A DNA stretch of 34,683 bases. It comes from FCB group bacterium (GTDB lineage: Bacteria; Zixibacteria; MSB-5A5; GN15; JAAZOE01). Position 1 is the stretch's first letter; every line of letters begins with the position of its first letter. Positions 1 to 7,713 of the stretch are shown here, piece by piece. The stretch lies in NCBI GenBank assembly GCA_024231695.1, contig JAAEQF010000752.1:1-34683 (forward strand). Direction: 5' to 3'. Under the pieces are notes generated by a model. The model did no database searches and was not told where the DNA came from. It saw only the letters and a list, made by a program, of their open reading frames with translations. Position numbers and translations under genes: made by a program.

Positions 1-1
1 C

Positions 2-595
2 GATCCTCGGCTGATACATAAAATCTATCCCGACGCCTCGCCTAATGATCTGACCGACACCACCGCCGAGGGTTACCAGCGTTATTATGAATACGAGTAC
101 ACCATCGACAACCTTCAGCCCTCCAAGCCTTACTATTTTGCGGTCACCACTTTTGATTTCGGTTCGGCCAAACTTTCTCTGGGCCCGATGGAATCATCGC
201 CGCTGATCAATGCTGTCCGCGATTACCCTCTCCCCTCGTCGGACATGGTGGAGAAACAAGGCCTGGGCGTAACGGTTTTCCCTAACCCGTATCGCGGCGA
301 TGGCGAATATGCTCGCGCCGGGTATGAAAACCGCAGTCGGCTGGAATCGGCCGAACGAGCGCGAAAAATTCATTTCATCAACCTGCCTTCCGTTTGTACT
401 ATCCGCATTTTCACCATTAATGGCGATATGGTCGAAACCATCGATCATTTTTATCCTGAAGGCGGACCTGAATCTCAGCAGGAGGTTTGGGATGTCATCA
501 GCCGCAACACTCAGGAAGTGGTCACCGGGATATATTTATGGCACGTAGAATCTGCTCTCGGCGACCAAATCGGCAAACTGGTCATCATCAAATAG
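2..595 (+). CDS. C-terminal part of a large secreted protein with FlgD-like tail (5' end outside window)
   Basis: The reading frame is open from base 2, so the gene begins upstream of the window; an internal ATG at 188 is not the start. About 197 residues are visible. The first ~60 (ending ...KPYYFAVTTFDFGSAK) look like the end of a fibronectin type III-like domain. Then comes a linker, and from about residue 80 a segment VFPNPYRGDGEY...IRIFTINGDMVETIDH...NTQEVVTGIYLWHVES...GKLVIIK. This is the pattern of FlgD-like/type-IX-like C-terminal Ig domains at the ends of large secreted proteins in Bacteroidetes-like and candidate-phylum bacteria (VFPNPyr..., G.Y.Y.v, GK.vilr). I infer an exported, surface or extracellular protein; the function of the missing part is unknown. 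A terminator hairpin overlaps the stop codon. Confidence 0.85.
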   Translation, partial: DPRLIHKIYPDASPNDLTDTTAEGYQRYYEYEYTIDNLQPSKPYYFAVTTFDFGSAKLSLGPMESSPLINAVRDYPLPSSDMVEKQGLGVTVFPNPYRGDGEYARAGYENRSRLESAERARKIHFINLPSVCTIRIFTINGDMVETIDHFYPEGGPESQQEVWDVISRNTQEVVTGIYLWHVESALGDQIGKLVIIK

Positions 596-614
596 CACAC
601 GAAGTGTGCTTTTT
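594..614 (+). terminator. Intrinsic terminator overlapping the stop of the first gene
   Basis: A perfect 7-bp stem, AGCACAC (594-600) with GTGTGCT (604-610) around a GAA loop, is followed by a run of T (610-614). The stem begins inside the TAG stop codon (593-595). It also belongs by shape (3-nt GAA loop) to the palindrome array that follows. Confidence 0.65.
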
Positions 615-895
615 CACTGGCGTGTGTATGACCGAACCATAGTGTGAGGCCACAGGCCGAGCCAATAACAGACGAAGTCTGGCTGTCGTCAGTATGACCA
701 ATTCTTTGAGTAGGGCAGATGTCACCGACACCTGCCTATGGGAAAATATAAATGGCAGAAGTCGGGGACTTCTGCCCAACCAACTAAAGACGCAGGCCAC
801 CCGCGTTGGGAAATATATTTTTGACGAATGATTTTAGTTGATAGTCAGGGTAGTTATCTTACACATTAAGGAAACTTGGTTTGGGGGATGTGAAA
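596..895. repeat. Gene-free stretch with an array of short palindromes
   Basis: No gene is seen in this 300-base gap. It holds a series of short inverted repeats with 3-nt loops: GGCC-ACA-GGCC (648-658), CAGAC-GAA-GTCTG (669-681), an 11-bp imperfect stem GGGCAGATGTC with GACACCTGCC around ACC (712-737), and a perfect 10-bp stem GGCAGAAGTC with GACTTCTGCC around GGG (754-776). The last two share the core GGCAGA with a third palindrome at 3021-3040, so this is a dispersed family. The role is unknown; REP-like elements are the nearest analogy. Confidence 0.6.
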
Positions 896-1948
896 ATGGC
901 GGAAACACACTTTCAACAGAGAATCCAGACATTATGTCTGATTATTTTGGCAGTTGTAGCAACAGGCGCCGCATTGTTCTGGCTCAAATCGGTTTTCATT
1001 CCCTTCGTTCTCGCATTATTTTTCACCTCCTGCCTGAGCCCTGTTATAGATGTCCAATGCCGGAAACTAAAGCTGCCCCGCTGGCTGGCCGTAATTACGA
1101 CAATTCTATTAGGGCTTGTCATTCTAGCCTTCCTGGGAATGCTCATTACATCCTCGGCTGGCGAAATAAGTGAGCAATCTTCGATCTATAAGGATCGCAT
1201 CAATGAATTAATGAACGCTGTTTCAGCGATCTTGCCCCTCCAGCAATTAGGTATTGCACCCGAGCAACTCTCCGAATCAATTCTGGATATTATTCCACTC
1301 GACACTGTAACCGGTTTGCTGTCCAGCATGCTCAGCGGAACCATGAGTGTTGTCTCCAACGGCATCCTGGTTGTAATTTTCATGATGTTCTTAATAATAG
1401 GCCAGAAGAACTCCCATCCGCATGCCGGAGGAATTCTCAGCGAAGTCGAGAGCCGCATAAAGAAATACATTCTAAATGTGACATTGGTGTCGGGAGCTAC
1501 CGGTTTTCTTGTCGGGGCTACGCTGGCAATTCTGGGAGTAGAGTTTGCCTGGATTTTCGGACTGTTGGCTTTTCTACTCAACTTTATTCCCAATATTGGC
1601 TCAATTATAGCAACGATTTTGCCCCTTCCGGTTGCCCTTCTAAATCCTGAGCTATCGATTTTGTCCAAAACCCTGGTCATTATTATTCCTGGTCTCATTC
1701 AGTTTGCCATGGGCAATGTTGTCCAACCCAAGATTATGGGCGAATCTCTGGATTTGCATCCTGTTGTCATACTGCAATTTCTTATATTCTTTGGAATGAT
1801 CTGGGGGATCGTCGGGATGTTTTTAGCAACGCCAATAGCCGCCGTGGTAAAGATCGTGCTCAGCCGATTCGAATACACTGCTCCCATCGCAGATGTTTTA
1901 GCCGGACGACTGGATACATTGTCATCGCCGGGTGCCCCACGCCTTTAG
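896..1948 (+). CDS. AI-2E family transporter (PerM/YdiK-like permease)
   Basis: Integral inner-membrane protein of 350 residues, the usual length for the family. Hydrophobic segments lie near the N-terminus (TLCLIILAVVATGAALFWL, then FIPFVLALFFTSCLSPVID), around 70-95, near 155-175, and as a cluster in the C-terminal half. The family signature LLAFLLNFIPNIGSIIATILP and the following GNVVQPKIMGESLDLHPVVIL are both present. Members export autoinducer-2 or act as Na+/H+ antiporters or permeases; the substrate here cannot be read. I chose ATG 896 because GGGGGA (884-889) sits at good distance; an in-frame TTG at 881 overlaps that site. The last residues (GAPRL) and the TAG stop fall within a palindromic element, so the native C-terminus may have been replaced. 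Confidence 0.93.
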   Translation: MAETHFQQRIQTLCLIILAVVATGAALFWLKSVFIPFVLALFFTSCLSPVIDVQCRKLKLPRWLAVITTILLGLVILAFLGMLITSSAGEISEQSSIYKDRINELMNAVSAILPLQQLGIAPEQLSESILDIIPLDTVTGLLSSMLSGTMSVVSNGILVVIFMMFLIIGQKNSHPHAGGILSEVESRIKKYILNVTLVSGATGFLVGATLAILGVEFAWIFGLLAFLLNFIPNIGSIIATILPLPVALLNPELSILSKTLVIIIPGLIQFAMGNVVQPKIMGESLDLHPVVILQFLIFFGMIWGIVGMFLATPIAAVVKIVLSRFEYTAPIADVLAGRLDTLSSPGAPRL

Positions 1949-2068
1949 GCGTGGGTGTGGATATTCTACCACATAGTTACAACCATCTCCCCAAATTCGC
2001 ATTTGGGGATTTATTGTCATCATCGGCTTTGCTGATCTTTTCCCACCTCTAAAGAGGTGGGGCACCCC
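1930..2068. repeat. Multi-hairpin palindromic element with 11-bp terminal inverted repeats
   Basis: An outer inverted repeat, GGGTGCCCCAC (1930-1940) with GTGGGGCACCC (2057-2067), encloses four hairpins in a row: CCCACGCC...GGCGTGGG (1936-1955), CCCCAAAT-TCGC-ATTTGGGG (1989-2008), a weaker ATCGGC-TTT-GCTGAT stem (about 2021-2036), and CCCACCTC...GAGGTGGG (2042-2061). The first hairpin contains the stop codon of the upstream permease. The organisation resembles a small non-autonomous palindromic mobile element or BIME-like unit. No transposase is nearby and I saw no target-site duplication. Confidence 0.7.
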
Positions 2069-2146
2069 AACGACATTTTTACTATCCAACCACTACAAAT
2101 TCCGGTTACGCCCGCTAATGTGAAACTCTAACCTGCGGAGTTAGCT

Positions 2147-2791
2147 ATGCGTATGTCCGAAAAGAAACTGGCGGCCAACCGCCAAAACGCCCAAAAATCA
2201 ACCGGCCCAAAAACACCGGAAGGCAAACAAATCGTCTCCCAAAACGGCGTCAAACACGGCCTCTATACCCAGGCCCTGATCCTCAACGCCCCTGCCCTCA
2301 AAGACGATCCGGCCGCGTATGAAAGCCTCATCGCCTCACTCATCGAGGACCTTCAGCCCGAAGGCATCTTCGAAAACTTCCTTGTCCGAAAAATCGCCAA
2401 CTGCCTCTGGCGGTCTCGCCGCGCCATCGATGCCGAAAACGCCCAGATCGAACGCCAGCTCAAAAACATCGACAGCGACGTCGCCTCCGATTTCGAATTC
2501 CGACGATCATTCCATCCGGAAGAAGACGACCCCACACCCGAAGAAATAATCCGCGCCAAAGCTATCAAAATAGGCTCCAATTCGATCCCCGAAAAAGACG
2601 CCGGTCACCACATCATGCGCTACGAAATGCGCCTCGACCGCCAGCTTTCCCGCGCCTTTTTTTTACTTGAGCGATTGCAGAGCCGCCGAAAGTCCGAGTT
2701 TGGCAAACAGAGTACCCCTGGGTCCCCTATTTTGAGCAACCAAACCCAAATCTCTTGTAATCAACCTAATGACCGCCCATTAGAAGAATGA
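2147..2791 (+). CDS. Hypothetical protein, KSTGPKTPEGK...NGVKHGLYT family
   Basis: A 214-residue, Lys/Arg/Glu-rich soluble protein without signal peptide or membrane segment. The N-terminal 40 residues carry KKLAANRQNAQKSTGPKTPE followed by GKQIVSQNGVKHGLYT. I recognise this from a widespread, often multi-copy family of unknown function in Planctomycetes, Acidobacteria and candidate phyla. A helical region rich in Ala/Arg/Glu follows (LVRKIANCLWRSRRAIDAEN). GGAG at about 2136 supports ATG 2147; a second ATG at 2153 is possible. Codon use differs from the neighbours: long runs of C-ending codons and AAA/AAC-rich stretches. The gene sits between two repeat-rich gaps. Both facts suggest a selfish or recently transferred unit, which is inference. 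No function is assigned. Confidence 0.7.
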   Translation: MRMSEKKLAANRQNAQKSTGPKTPEGKQIVSQNGVKHGLYTQALILNAPALKDDPAAYESLIASLIEDLQPEGIFENFLVRKIANCLWRSRRAIDAENAQIERQLKNIDSDVASDFEFRRSFHPEEDDPTPEEIIRAKAIKIGSNSIPEKDAGHHIMRYEMRLDRQLSRAFFLLERLQSRRKSEFGKQSTPGSPILSNQTQISCNQPNDRPLEE

Positions 2792-3060
2792 GATTCGAGT
2801 TTGCTGTATGACTATTATCAAAATCGGAATTTTAATGTTGTGTCAGGTCTTGCGTTCGCCGAAAGGGCAATAGCCCTGCAGGCGGGCGTGTGACCTGACA
2901 CATAAGTGTATGCCATTCAAAGCGGCAGGTCACACAATACCGCTAACGCGATATTGCAAGACCCGCCGCAACCATCTATATGTACTTTTTCAAGAGGCCA
3001 TTTATGGTGGGGATATATGGGGCAGATGAGGACATCTGCCGCCCACACAGGCGATGCCTG
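2792..3060. repeat. Repeat-rich gap between the hypothetical gene and copA
   Basis: No gene is seen. An 11-bp inverted repeat TGTGTCAGGTC (2839-2849) with GACCTGACACA (2892-2902) encloses AGGGC-AATA-GCCCT. GGTCTTGC (2846-2853) is repeated inverted as GCAAGACC (2957-2964). A perfect 8-bp palindrome GGCAGATG-AGGA-CATCTGCC lies at 3021-3040 and CAGGC-GAT-GCCTG at 3048-3060, directly beside the copA stop. CAGGTCACACAATA (2927-2940) recurs as CAGGGTCACACAATA at about 5593-5607. This is a degenerate dispersed-repeat cluster. Confidence 0.55.
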
Positions 3061-5514
3061 CTATGATTCAATTGATGAAGATGTATCCGGTTTTAGCTTT
3101 TTCAGGCGCAGGGAATTGGTGACGACGAAAATCGAAGACAAGGCCATCGCCCCCGCCGCCAGAACCGGCGAAAAGGCGATCCCCATTACCGGATAAAGCA
3201 CTCCGGCGGCCACCGGAATCATGATGATGTTATAAAAGAAAGCCCAGAAAAGATTTTGCTTGATTATCCGCAAGGTCGCCTTGGAAATATCCAGCGCGGT
3301 GGCGACACTGTCCAGCGAATTGCCGGCGATGGTGATATCGGAAGCTTTCATGGCGATATCGGTTCCGGTGCCGAGAGCGATGCCAATATCGGCTTCGGCC
3401 AGCGCAGCCGCGTCGTTGACACCATCGCCGACCATGACCGTGCGGTACCCGGATTGGCGAAGAGCCTGAATGGTGATCAGTTTTTTTTCAGGCAAAGCTT
3501 CGGCCTCGATGCGATTGATACCCAGCTTGGCGGCCACGGCCATAGCCGAATAGCGGTTGTCGCCGGTGAGCATGACCACTTCGTGCCCGCTTTCGATAAG
3601 CGATCCGACGGTCGAAACAGCGCCGTCCTTGATGGCATCGATGAGCGTGATGGCTCCGAGGTAGCGATTATCGAGAGCAACATGGACGACCGCGGCGCCT
3701 TCTTCTTTTTCGATATTCCGAAGTTCCTCGACCTTCTCCCGGGGCAATCCCGAATCGGTGACGAAAGTCCGGTGGCCGAGGACTACTTTATGACCATCGA
3801 CTTCGGCGGTCAATCCCTGTCCCGGCTTATAGGTATGATCCTTGACCGGCAACAGGGTCAGGCCTTCCTTTTTGGCCCGTTCGCAGATAGCCCGGCCAAA
3901 AGGATGTTCGCTGAATCGTTCGGCCGAGGCGGCGATTTGCAGAAGTTCCGAGGTCGGTCGGTTATCGGCCGGGAAGATTTTATCCACCAGCGGCCGGCCA
4001 TCGGTCAGGGTTCCGGTTTTATCGAAGACATAGCAATTGGTTCCGGCCAGTCGTTCCAGGATTTCGCCGTTCTTGAACAATATCCCCAGCCGGGCGGCTC
4101 GCCCGGTGGCGACCAGAATGGCGGTCGGCGTAGCCAGGCCGAGAGCGCAGGGGCAGGCGACCAGCAGCACAGCCACCGGGGCCAGTAGTATCATTTTCGA
4201 ATCCGGTGCCAGCAGGGCCCATCCGGCGAGGGTGATCAGCGCGATTATGATCACTACTGGAACGAAAACACCGGCCACTCGATCGGCCAGCCTTTGAATC
4301 GGAGCCTGCTTGCTTTGAGCGTCACGAACCATGCGGATCATCCGGGCCAGAACGGTGCCGCTTCCGGTGCGAGTGATGCGTACCGTGACTGCGCCGTCGA
4401 TACTGACCGTTCCACCGGTAACGGCGTCACCCGATTTTTTGGTAACCGGCAAAGATTCGCCGGTGATCATCGATTCGTCGATCGAGCTTTCGCCATCGGT
4501 CACGATGCCATCGGCTGGAATCGACCGGCCCGGTTTAACCAGGACGAGATCGCCGACGGTCAATTCGGCGATATCGATTTTTTTCTCGTCGCCTTTGGCG
4601 TTCAGTCGGCTGACCCTCTGGGGGATCAACGAGGCCATGCCCGAAGCGGCCTCGCGGGCTTCGGCTGAGGCTTTATCTTCCAAAAAACGGCCGATCAGTA
4701 TAAAGGCGATGATCATGGCCGTAGTTTCAAAATGCACGAGCGCATCGGTATGACCGCTCAGGATACGTCCGGTGGAAACCAGCGAGTAAACAAAGGCGCT
4801 TCCTGAGCCCAGCGCAACCAGACTATTCATATTGGCCTGGAAATTTTTCAAACGGCGTAAGGCATCACTGAAAAACTGGCGACCGGCATACAACACCGGC
4901 AGGACAAGAAGAAATTGAATTACGGCTGAAACGGCCGGAGAGATATGAAATAACCCCAGAACATGCTGACCGAAGTGAAGATCGAAAATCAATGCGGCGC
5001 CGACAACGGCAATAATCAAATTTCGTTTGCTTTGTGACTTCTCTATGGCCCTATCTCTGTCATCAGTATGAAACTCTGCTTCATAGCCGATTCTTTTAAT
5101 ATCCTTGAGTAAGCGCGAGCGATCATAGAGGCCATCGACCAGTTCTATGCGGCCGGTCTGAGTGGCAAAATTAACATTGGCACCAGCGATGCCGGGAATT
5201 TTCTTGAGGCCTTTTTCAAGTGAGGCGACACAACTGGCACAGCGCAGGTCGAATATATCAACTTCCACCCGGTGCATTTTGACTGACAGTCCGGTTTGGC
5301 GGATAGATTCCAGCGCTTGATCTATCTGACCGTTAACCTGGCCCGGCCGGGATAGCTGGAAACTGATCTGACCGGTCTGCGGGTCGGCTTCGATTTCACC
5401 CAATCCCTCGAGCTTTTGCAGGAGGCCGGTTATTTTATCCGCCTCTTTGCGCCCGGTTAGTCCCTTGACGGGAATTATAATTCTGTTGGTCGGCAGCCGG
5501 TTCACGTCAATCAA
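3061..5514 (-). CDS. copA: Cu(I)-translocating P1B-type ATPase (CopA)
   Basis: ATP-driven copper export across the inner membrane, 817 residues, full length for the family. Residues 1-80 form a HMA-like fold without a CxxC. A true HMA domain follows with C92-A-S-C95. Eight membrane segments are expected. Catalytic motifs in order: DESMITGES (about 350, actuator), CPC in VACPCALGLATP (about 455, metal site), DKTGTLTDGRP (about 495, phosphorylated Asp), SEHP (nucleotide site), MVGDGVNDAAAL (about 698). The Cu(I)-specific FYN in TM7 and MALSS in TM8 put it in the P1B-1 group. The TTG at 5514 is very close to its GGGAG; a GTG nine bases downstream is an alternative. No CsoR or CueR gene is adjacent; a TATAAT box (5532-5537, minus) lies just upstream without a good -35. 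Confidence 0.97.
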   Translation of the reverse strand: MIDVNRLPTNRIIIPVKGLTGRKEADKITGLLQKLEGLGEIEADPQTGQISFQLSRPGQVNGQIDQALESIRQTGLSVKMHRVEVDIFDLRCASCVASLEKGLKKIPGIAGANVNFATQTGRIELVDGLYDRSRLLKDIKRIGYEAEFHTDDRDRAIEKSQSKRNLIIAVVGAALIFDLHFGQHVLGLFHISPAVSAVIQFLLVLPVLYAGRQFFSDALRRLKNFQANMNSLVALGSGSAFVYSLVSTGRILSGHTDALVHFETTAMIIAFILIGRFLEDKASAEAREAASGMASLIPQRVSRLNAKGDEKKIDIAELTVGDLVLVKPGRSIPADGIVTDGESSIDESMITGESLPVTKKSGDAVTGGTVSIDGAVTVRITRTGSGTVLARMIRMVRDAQSKQAPIQRLADRVAGVFVPVVIIIALITLAGWALLAPDSKMILLAPVAVLLVACPCALGLATPTAILVATGRAARLGILFKNGEILERLAGTNCYVFDKTGTLTDGRPLVDKIFPADNRPTSELLQIAASAERFSEHPFGRAICERAKKEGLTLLPVKDHTYKPGQGLTAEVDGHKVVLGHRTFVTDSGLPREKVEELRNIEKEEGAAVVHVALDNRYLGAITLIDAIKDGAVSTVGSLIESGHEVVMLTGDNRYSAMAVAAKLGINRIEAEALPEKKLITIQALRQSGYRTVMVGDGVNDAAALAEADIGIALGTGTDIAMKASDITIAGNSLDSVATALDISKATLRIIKQNLFWAFFYNIIMIPVAAGVLYPVMGIAFSPVLAAGAMALSSIFVVTNSLRLKKLKPDTSSSIES

Positions 5515-5646
5515 GTCTCCCTTTGCCCGGTATTATAATCGGCAAATACTTAATTATGTGTTGCCCCTCATCTCAATTTGCCAATTCATTCTGGCAGGGT
5601 CACACAATATATTAAAGTAATCAGGACAGGTAGTTCCAGGCAAATC

Positions 5647-5687
5647 AAAAAAATACCCGAATTCAAACTTAAACATTCGAATTCGGG
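5647..5687 (-). terminator. Intrinsic terminator of the ECF sigma factor gene
   Basis: On the minus strand a 9-bp stem, CCCGAATTC with GAATTCGGG (plus-strand arms 5656-5664 and 5679-5687, 14-nt loop), is followed by seven T residues (plus-strand A run 5647-5653). It lies about 60 bases beyond the sigma factor stop. Confidence 0.8.
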
Positions 5688-5745
5688 CAAATTTATCTCT
5701 GCAACCCTGATAATCGCACTGGGTCTGAAGAGTGGGCGATTTATT

Positions 5746-6387
5746 TTATTTGATACCTATGGCAACCAGCAATGACGGACAGCGGCGCATCAGATCTTTT
5801 CTGATTTTTTGCCGGGCGCGATGCAAATACCAGCGTACCGTAGCTTCGGGCATATCCATGATGTTGGCTACATCATCGATCTGACAGCCCTCAATATCCC
5901 GCAGGATAAAAGCCGATCTCTGCTTGCCGTTCAGTTTATCGGCGGCGGCATTGATATGCTCGCGAAGACGCACGCTGCGGAAATTACGCTCCGGATTGTC
6001 ACGATGGTTCTCCACCGTTTCACGAACATTTTCCAGCGGTTCATGACGATGGCGGCGATGCTTGCGCATGAAGTCAATCGAGGCGTTGACCGTAATCCTG
6101 TACAGCCAGGTATAGAATCGCTTGCTTTCATCATACCGCCAGATATTTTGGGAAGTTTTAACAAAAACGTTTTGGGTGATATCGGCAGCCTCGTCGTAAT
6201 CACCAACCATTTTGTAAGCCAAAGCAGCGACCTGATTGCGATATCGATCTACCAAGTCACCAAAAGCCCGCTGATCTCCTTTTTTGACCAGCCTGATTAT
6301 CTGTTTGACTTCGGTTTCGTCCCTGTCATCGGTTGCTTTTGTGGCTCCGGCCGACCCTGGCCGTTTGGACATGATAATCTTGTTCAC
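5746..6387 (-). CDS. RNA polymerase sigma factor, ECF (sigma-70 family group 4)
   Basis: Directs RNA polymerase to alternative promoters; about 213 residues, typical for ECF sigmas. Region 2 runs from LVKKGDQRAFGDLVDRYRNQ through DEAADITQNVFVKTSQNIWR to FYTWLYRITVNASIDFMRKH. A charged linker follows (HRHEPLENVRETVENHRDNP), then region 4 with an HTH: LNGKQRSAFILRDIEGCQID...MPEATVRWYLHRARQKIRKDL. The frame extends to a TTG at 6420. I prefer GTG 6387 because GAGGA lies eight bases before it; ATG 6396 has the same site directly abutting, and ATG 6372 is also possible. No anti-sigma gene is adjacent, which is unusual and leaves its signal unknown. A possible autoregulatory promoter (GGAACTT) lies upstream. 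Confidence 0.94.
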   Translation of the reverse strand: MNKIIMSKRPGSAGATKATDDRDETEVKQIIRLVKKGDQRAFGDLVDRYRNQVAALAYKMVGDYDEAADITQNVFVKTSQNIWRYDESKRFYTWLYRITVNASIDFMRKHRRHRHEPLENVRETVENHRDNPERNFRSVRLREHINAAADKLNGKQRSAFILRDIEGCQIDDVANIMDMPEATVRWYLHRARQKIRKDLMRRCPSLLVAIGIK

Positions 6388-6420
6388 CTTGCACATCCTC
6401 GCTTTATTGTAATGGCGCAA

Positions 6421-6810
6421 TACAAAATATCATGGACAATTATTGTTCACTATAGTCTATAACAATTCAACGTAGCAAGAAGTTCCACAAAACTCTCATT
6501 TTCTCGTGAGTTTTTGTGAAATAACGCTTTACCCAAAATCGGACATAATAACGGCTGAAATGCTCGGTCCGATCGGCAAATTAATCAATTCGCGACTTAT
6601 TACCAAGGAATTTGATTGTCATACCGTTCAATACCCCTGATCTTACAATATCAGCGAAGGAATCCAATGGACCGCAACCAAATCAGCTCAACTGAACCGG
6701 CTAATTCAGTTCTCGCCCGATAACGATTGTTATAAGGATTTTGATTGTCCCCTCAGTTTGATAGCCCCTTAAATCTTTTGGCCGGCTTTTGGGGCCGTCC
6801 GGCCAACGGC
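6421..6810. other. Gene-free gap upstream of the sigma factor, with inverted repeats
   Basis: No gene is seen in 390 bases. On the minus strand GGAACTT (plus 6480-6486) followed after 15 bases by TGTTATAG resembles an ECF-type promoter (GGAAC -35), so the sigma factor may regulate itself; TTGCTA-18-TATAGT is a weaker sigma70 reading of the same stretch. Just upstream is an inverted repeat CACAAAACTC (6486-6495) with GAGTTTTTGTG (6508-6518). AACTGAA...TTCAGTT lies at 6690-6711. Near the peptidase stop, TTGGCCGG (6778-6785) with CCGGCCAA (6799-6806) forms a stem without a T tract. Confidence 0.4.
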
Positions 6811-7713
6811 CTACTTCTTGTTAATAATATATTTGTATGCGTTGACAGCCTTCCCGTTTTTTATCACTTCGTAATGCAAGTGCGGTCCGGTTGAATAACC
6901 TGTGTTACCCATATCGGCTATAATGTTCCCCCGCTTTACTCTTTGGCCGACTTTTACCTTATAGGCGCTGAGATGGCCATAGCGGGTCTTATATCCATAC
7001 CCATGATCGATGACAATCATTTTGCCCAAACCGCCATTGATTCGAGCGGAAATCACCTTACCGTCGGCGGTAGCAAGAATCGGCGTCCCTGTTTTGTTGG
7101 CTATATCAAGTCCGGGGTGAAACTGGCGGAAGCCAGTAAAGGGATCGTTCTTGTAACCATAACCGCGAGAGAAATATCCTCGGGTAGGCATAATCGACGG
7201 GGTATGATCAAGCAGGTCTCTCTTTTCCTGTAGTTTATCATAAATTTCCTGATACCGTTCCCGCTCAAATCCTGACAGGCGCAAAAGTTTATCAACCTCC
7301 GCGGAAATTTCCATGGCCGTAGCTGTTGCAGGAGTTGCCGAAGCCAGATCAGGATCGGTAGGACCACCGATACCCAGCATTCTCGTTTCCGAATCAATGG
7401 CGGGTAGATCGAAAATATCGCGGATGGCCTCTTCCTTGCTCACCAATACTCCATAATCATTTTGGAGAATATCTATGGTTTCTTCCAGAGCCGTATATTG
7501 CTCAGAAAGCATGGCATTTTCATCAATAAGTTTGGCCATCCGAGCCCGATCAACGCGCTGGTCAAAATAATCGGCCAGCAAAAACATATTGACGAGCACA
7601 AAGCAGACTCCGCAGACACCAATAGTCCAAAGTAATCTGATCGGGATGGATAACTGACGAACCTCACCGCGATCGCGGGGAAGAACCATTACGGTAATTT
7701 TGTCATTCAACAT
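6811..7713 (-). CDS. Membrane-anchored M23/LytM-family peptidoglycan endopeptidase
   Basis: Predicted cell-wall hydrolase of 300 residues, anchored by one N-terminal membrane segment (LLWTIGVCGVCFVLVNMFLL) with the rest in the periplasm. A coiled-coil region follows (about 50-105, e.g. LIDENAMLSEQYTALEETID), then a linker and a second short coiled coil, then the C-terminal LytM domain from about residue 178. Zinc and catalytic residues are intact: H199 and D203 in FHPGLD, H247 in RYGHL, H278 and H280 in GPHLHYE. It should therefore be active rather than an EnvC/NlpD-type degenerate activator. I chose ATG 7713; GTG 7719 is the alternative and neither has a strong Shine-Dalgarno. It may act in division or envelope growth, but no partner gene adjoins it. 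Confidence 0.95.
   Translation of the reverse strand: MLNDKITVMVLPRDRGEVRQLSIPIRLLWTIGVCGVCFVLVNMFLLADYFDQRVDRARMAKLIDENAMLSEQYTALEETIDILQNDYGVLVSKEEAIRDIFDLPAIDSETRMLGIGGPTDPDLASATPATATAMEISAEVDKLLRLSGFERERYQEIYDKLQEKRDLLDHTPSIMPTRGYFSRGYGYKNDPFTGFRQFHPGLDIANKTGTPILATADGKVISARINGGLGKMIVIDHGYGYKTRYGHLSAYKVKVGQRVKRGNIIADMGNTGYSTGPHLHYEVIKNGKAVNAYKYIINKK

Noticed and set aside
536-552. TGGCACG inside the first gene as a sigma54 element
   Set aside because: It lies within coding sequence, the GC is one base out of register, and no gene starts at a suitable distance.
3256-4188. Long plus-strand open frame (310 codons) opposite copA
   Set aside because: It is the antisense shadow of a clear P-type ATPase; its composition is low-complexity Gly/Asp-rich and matches no family.
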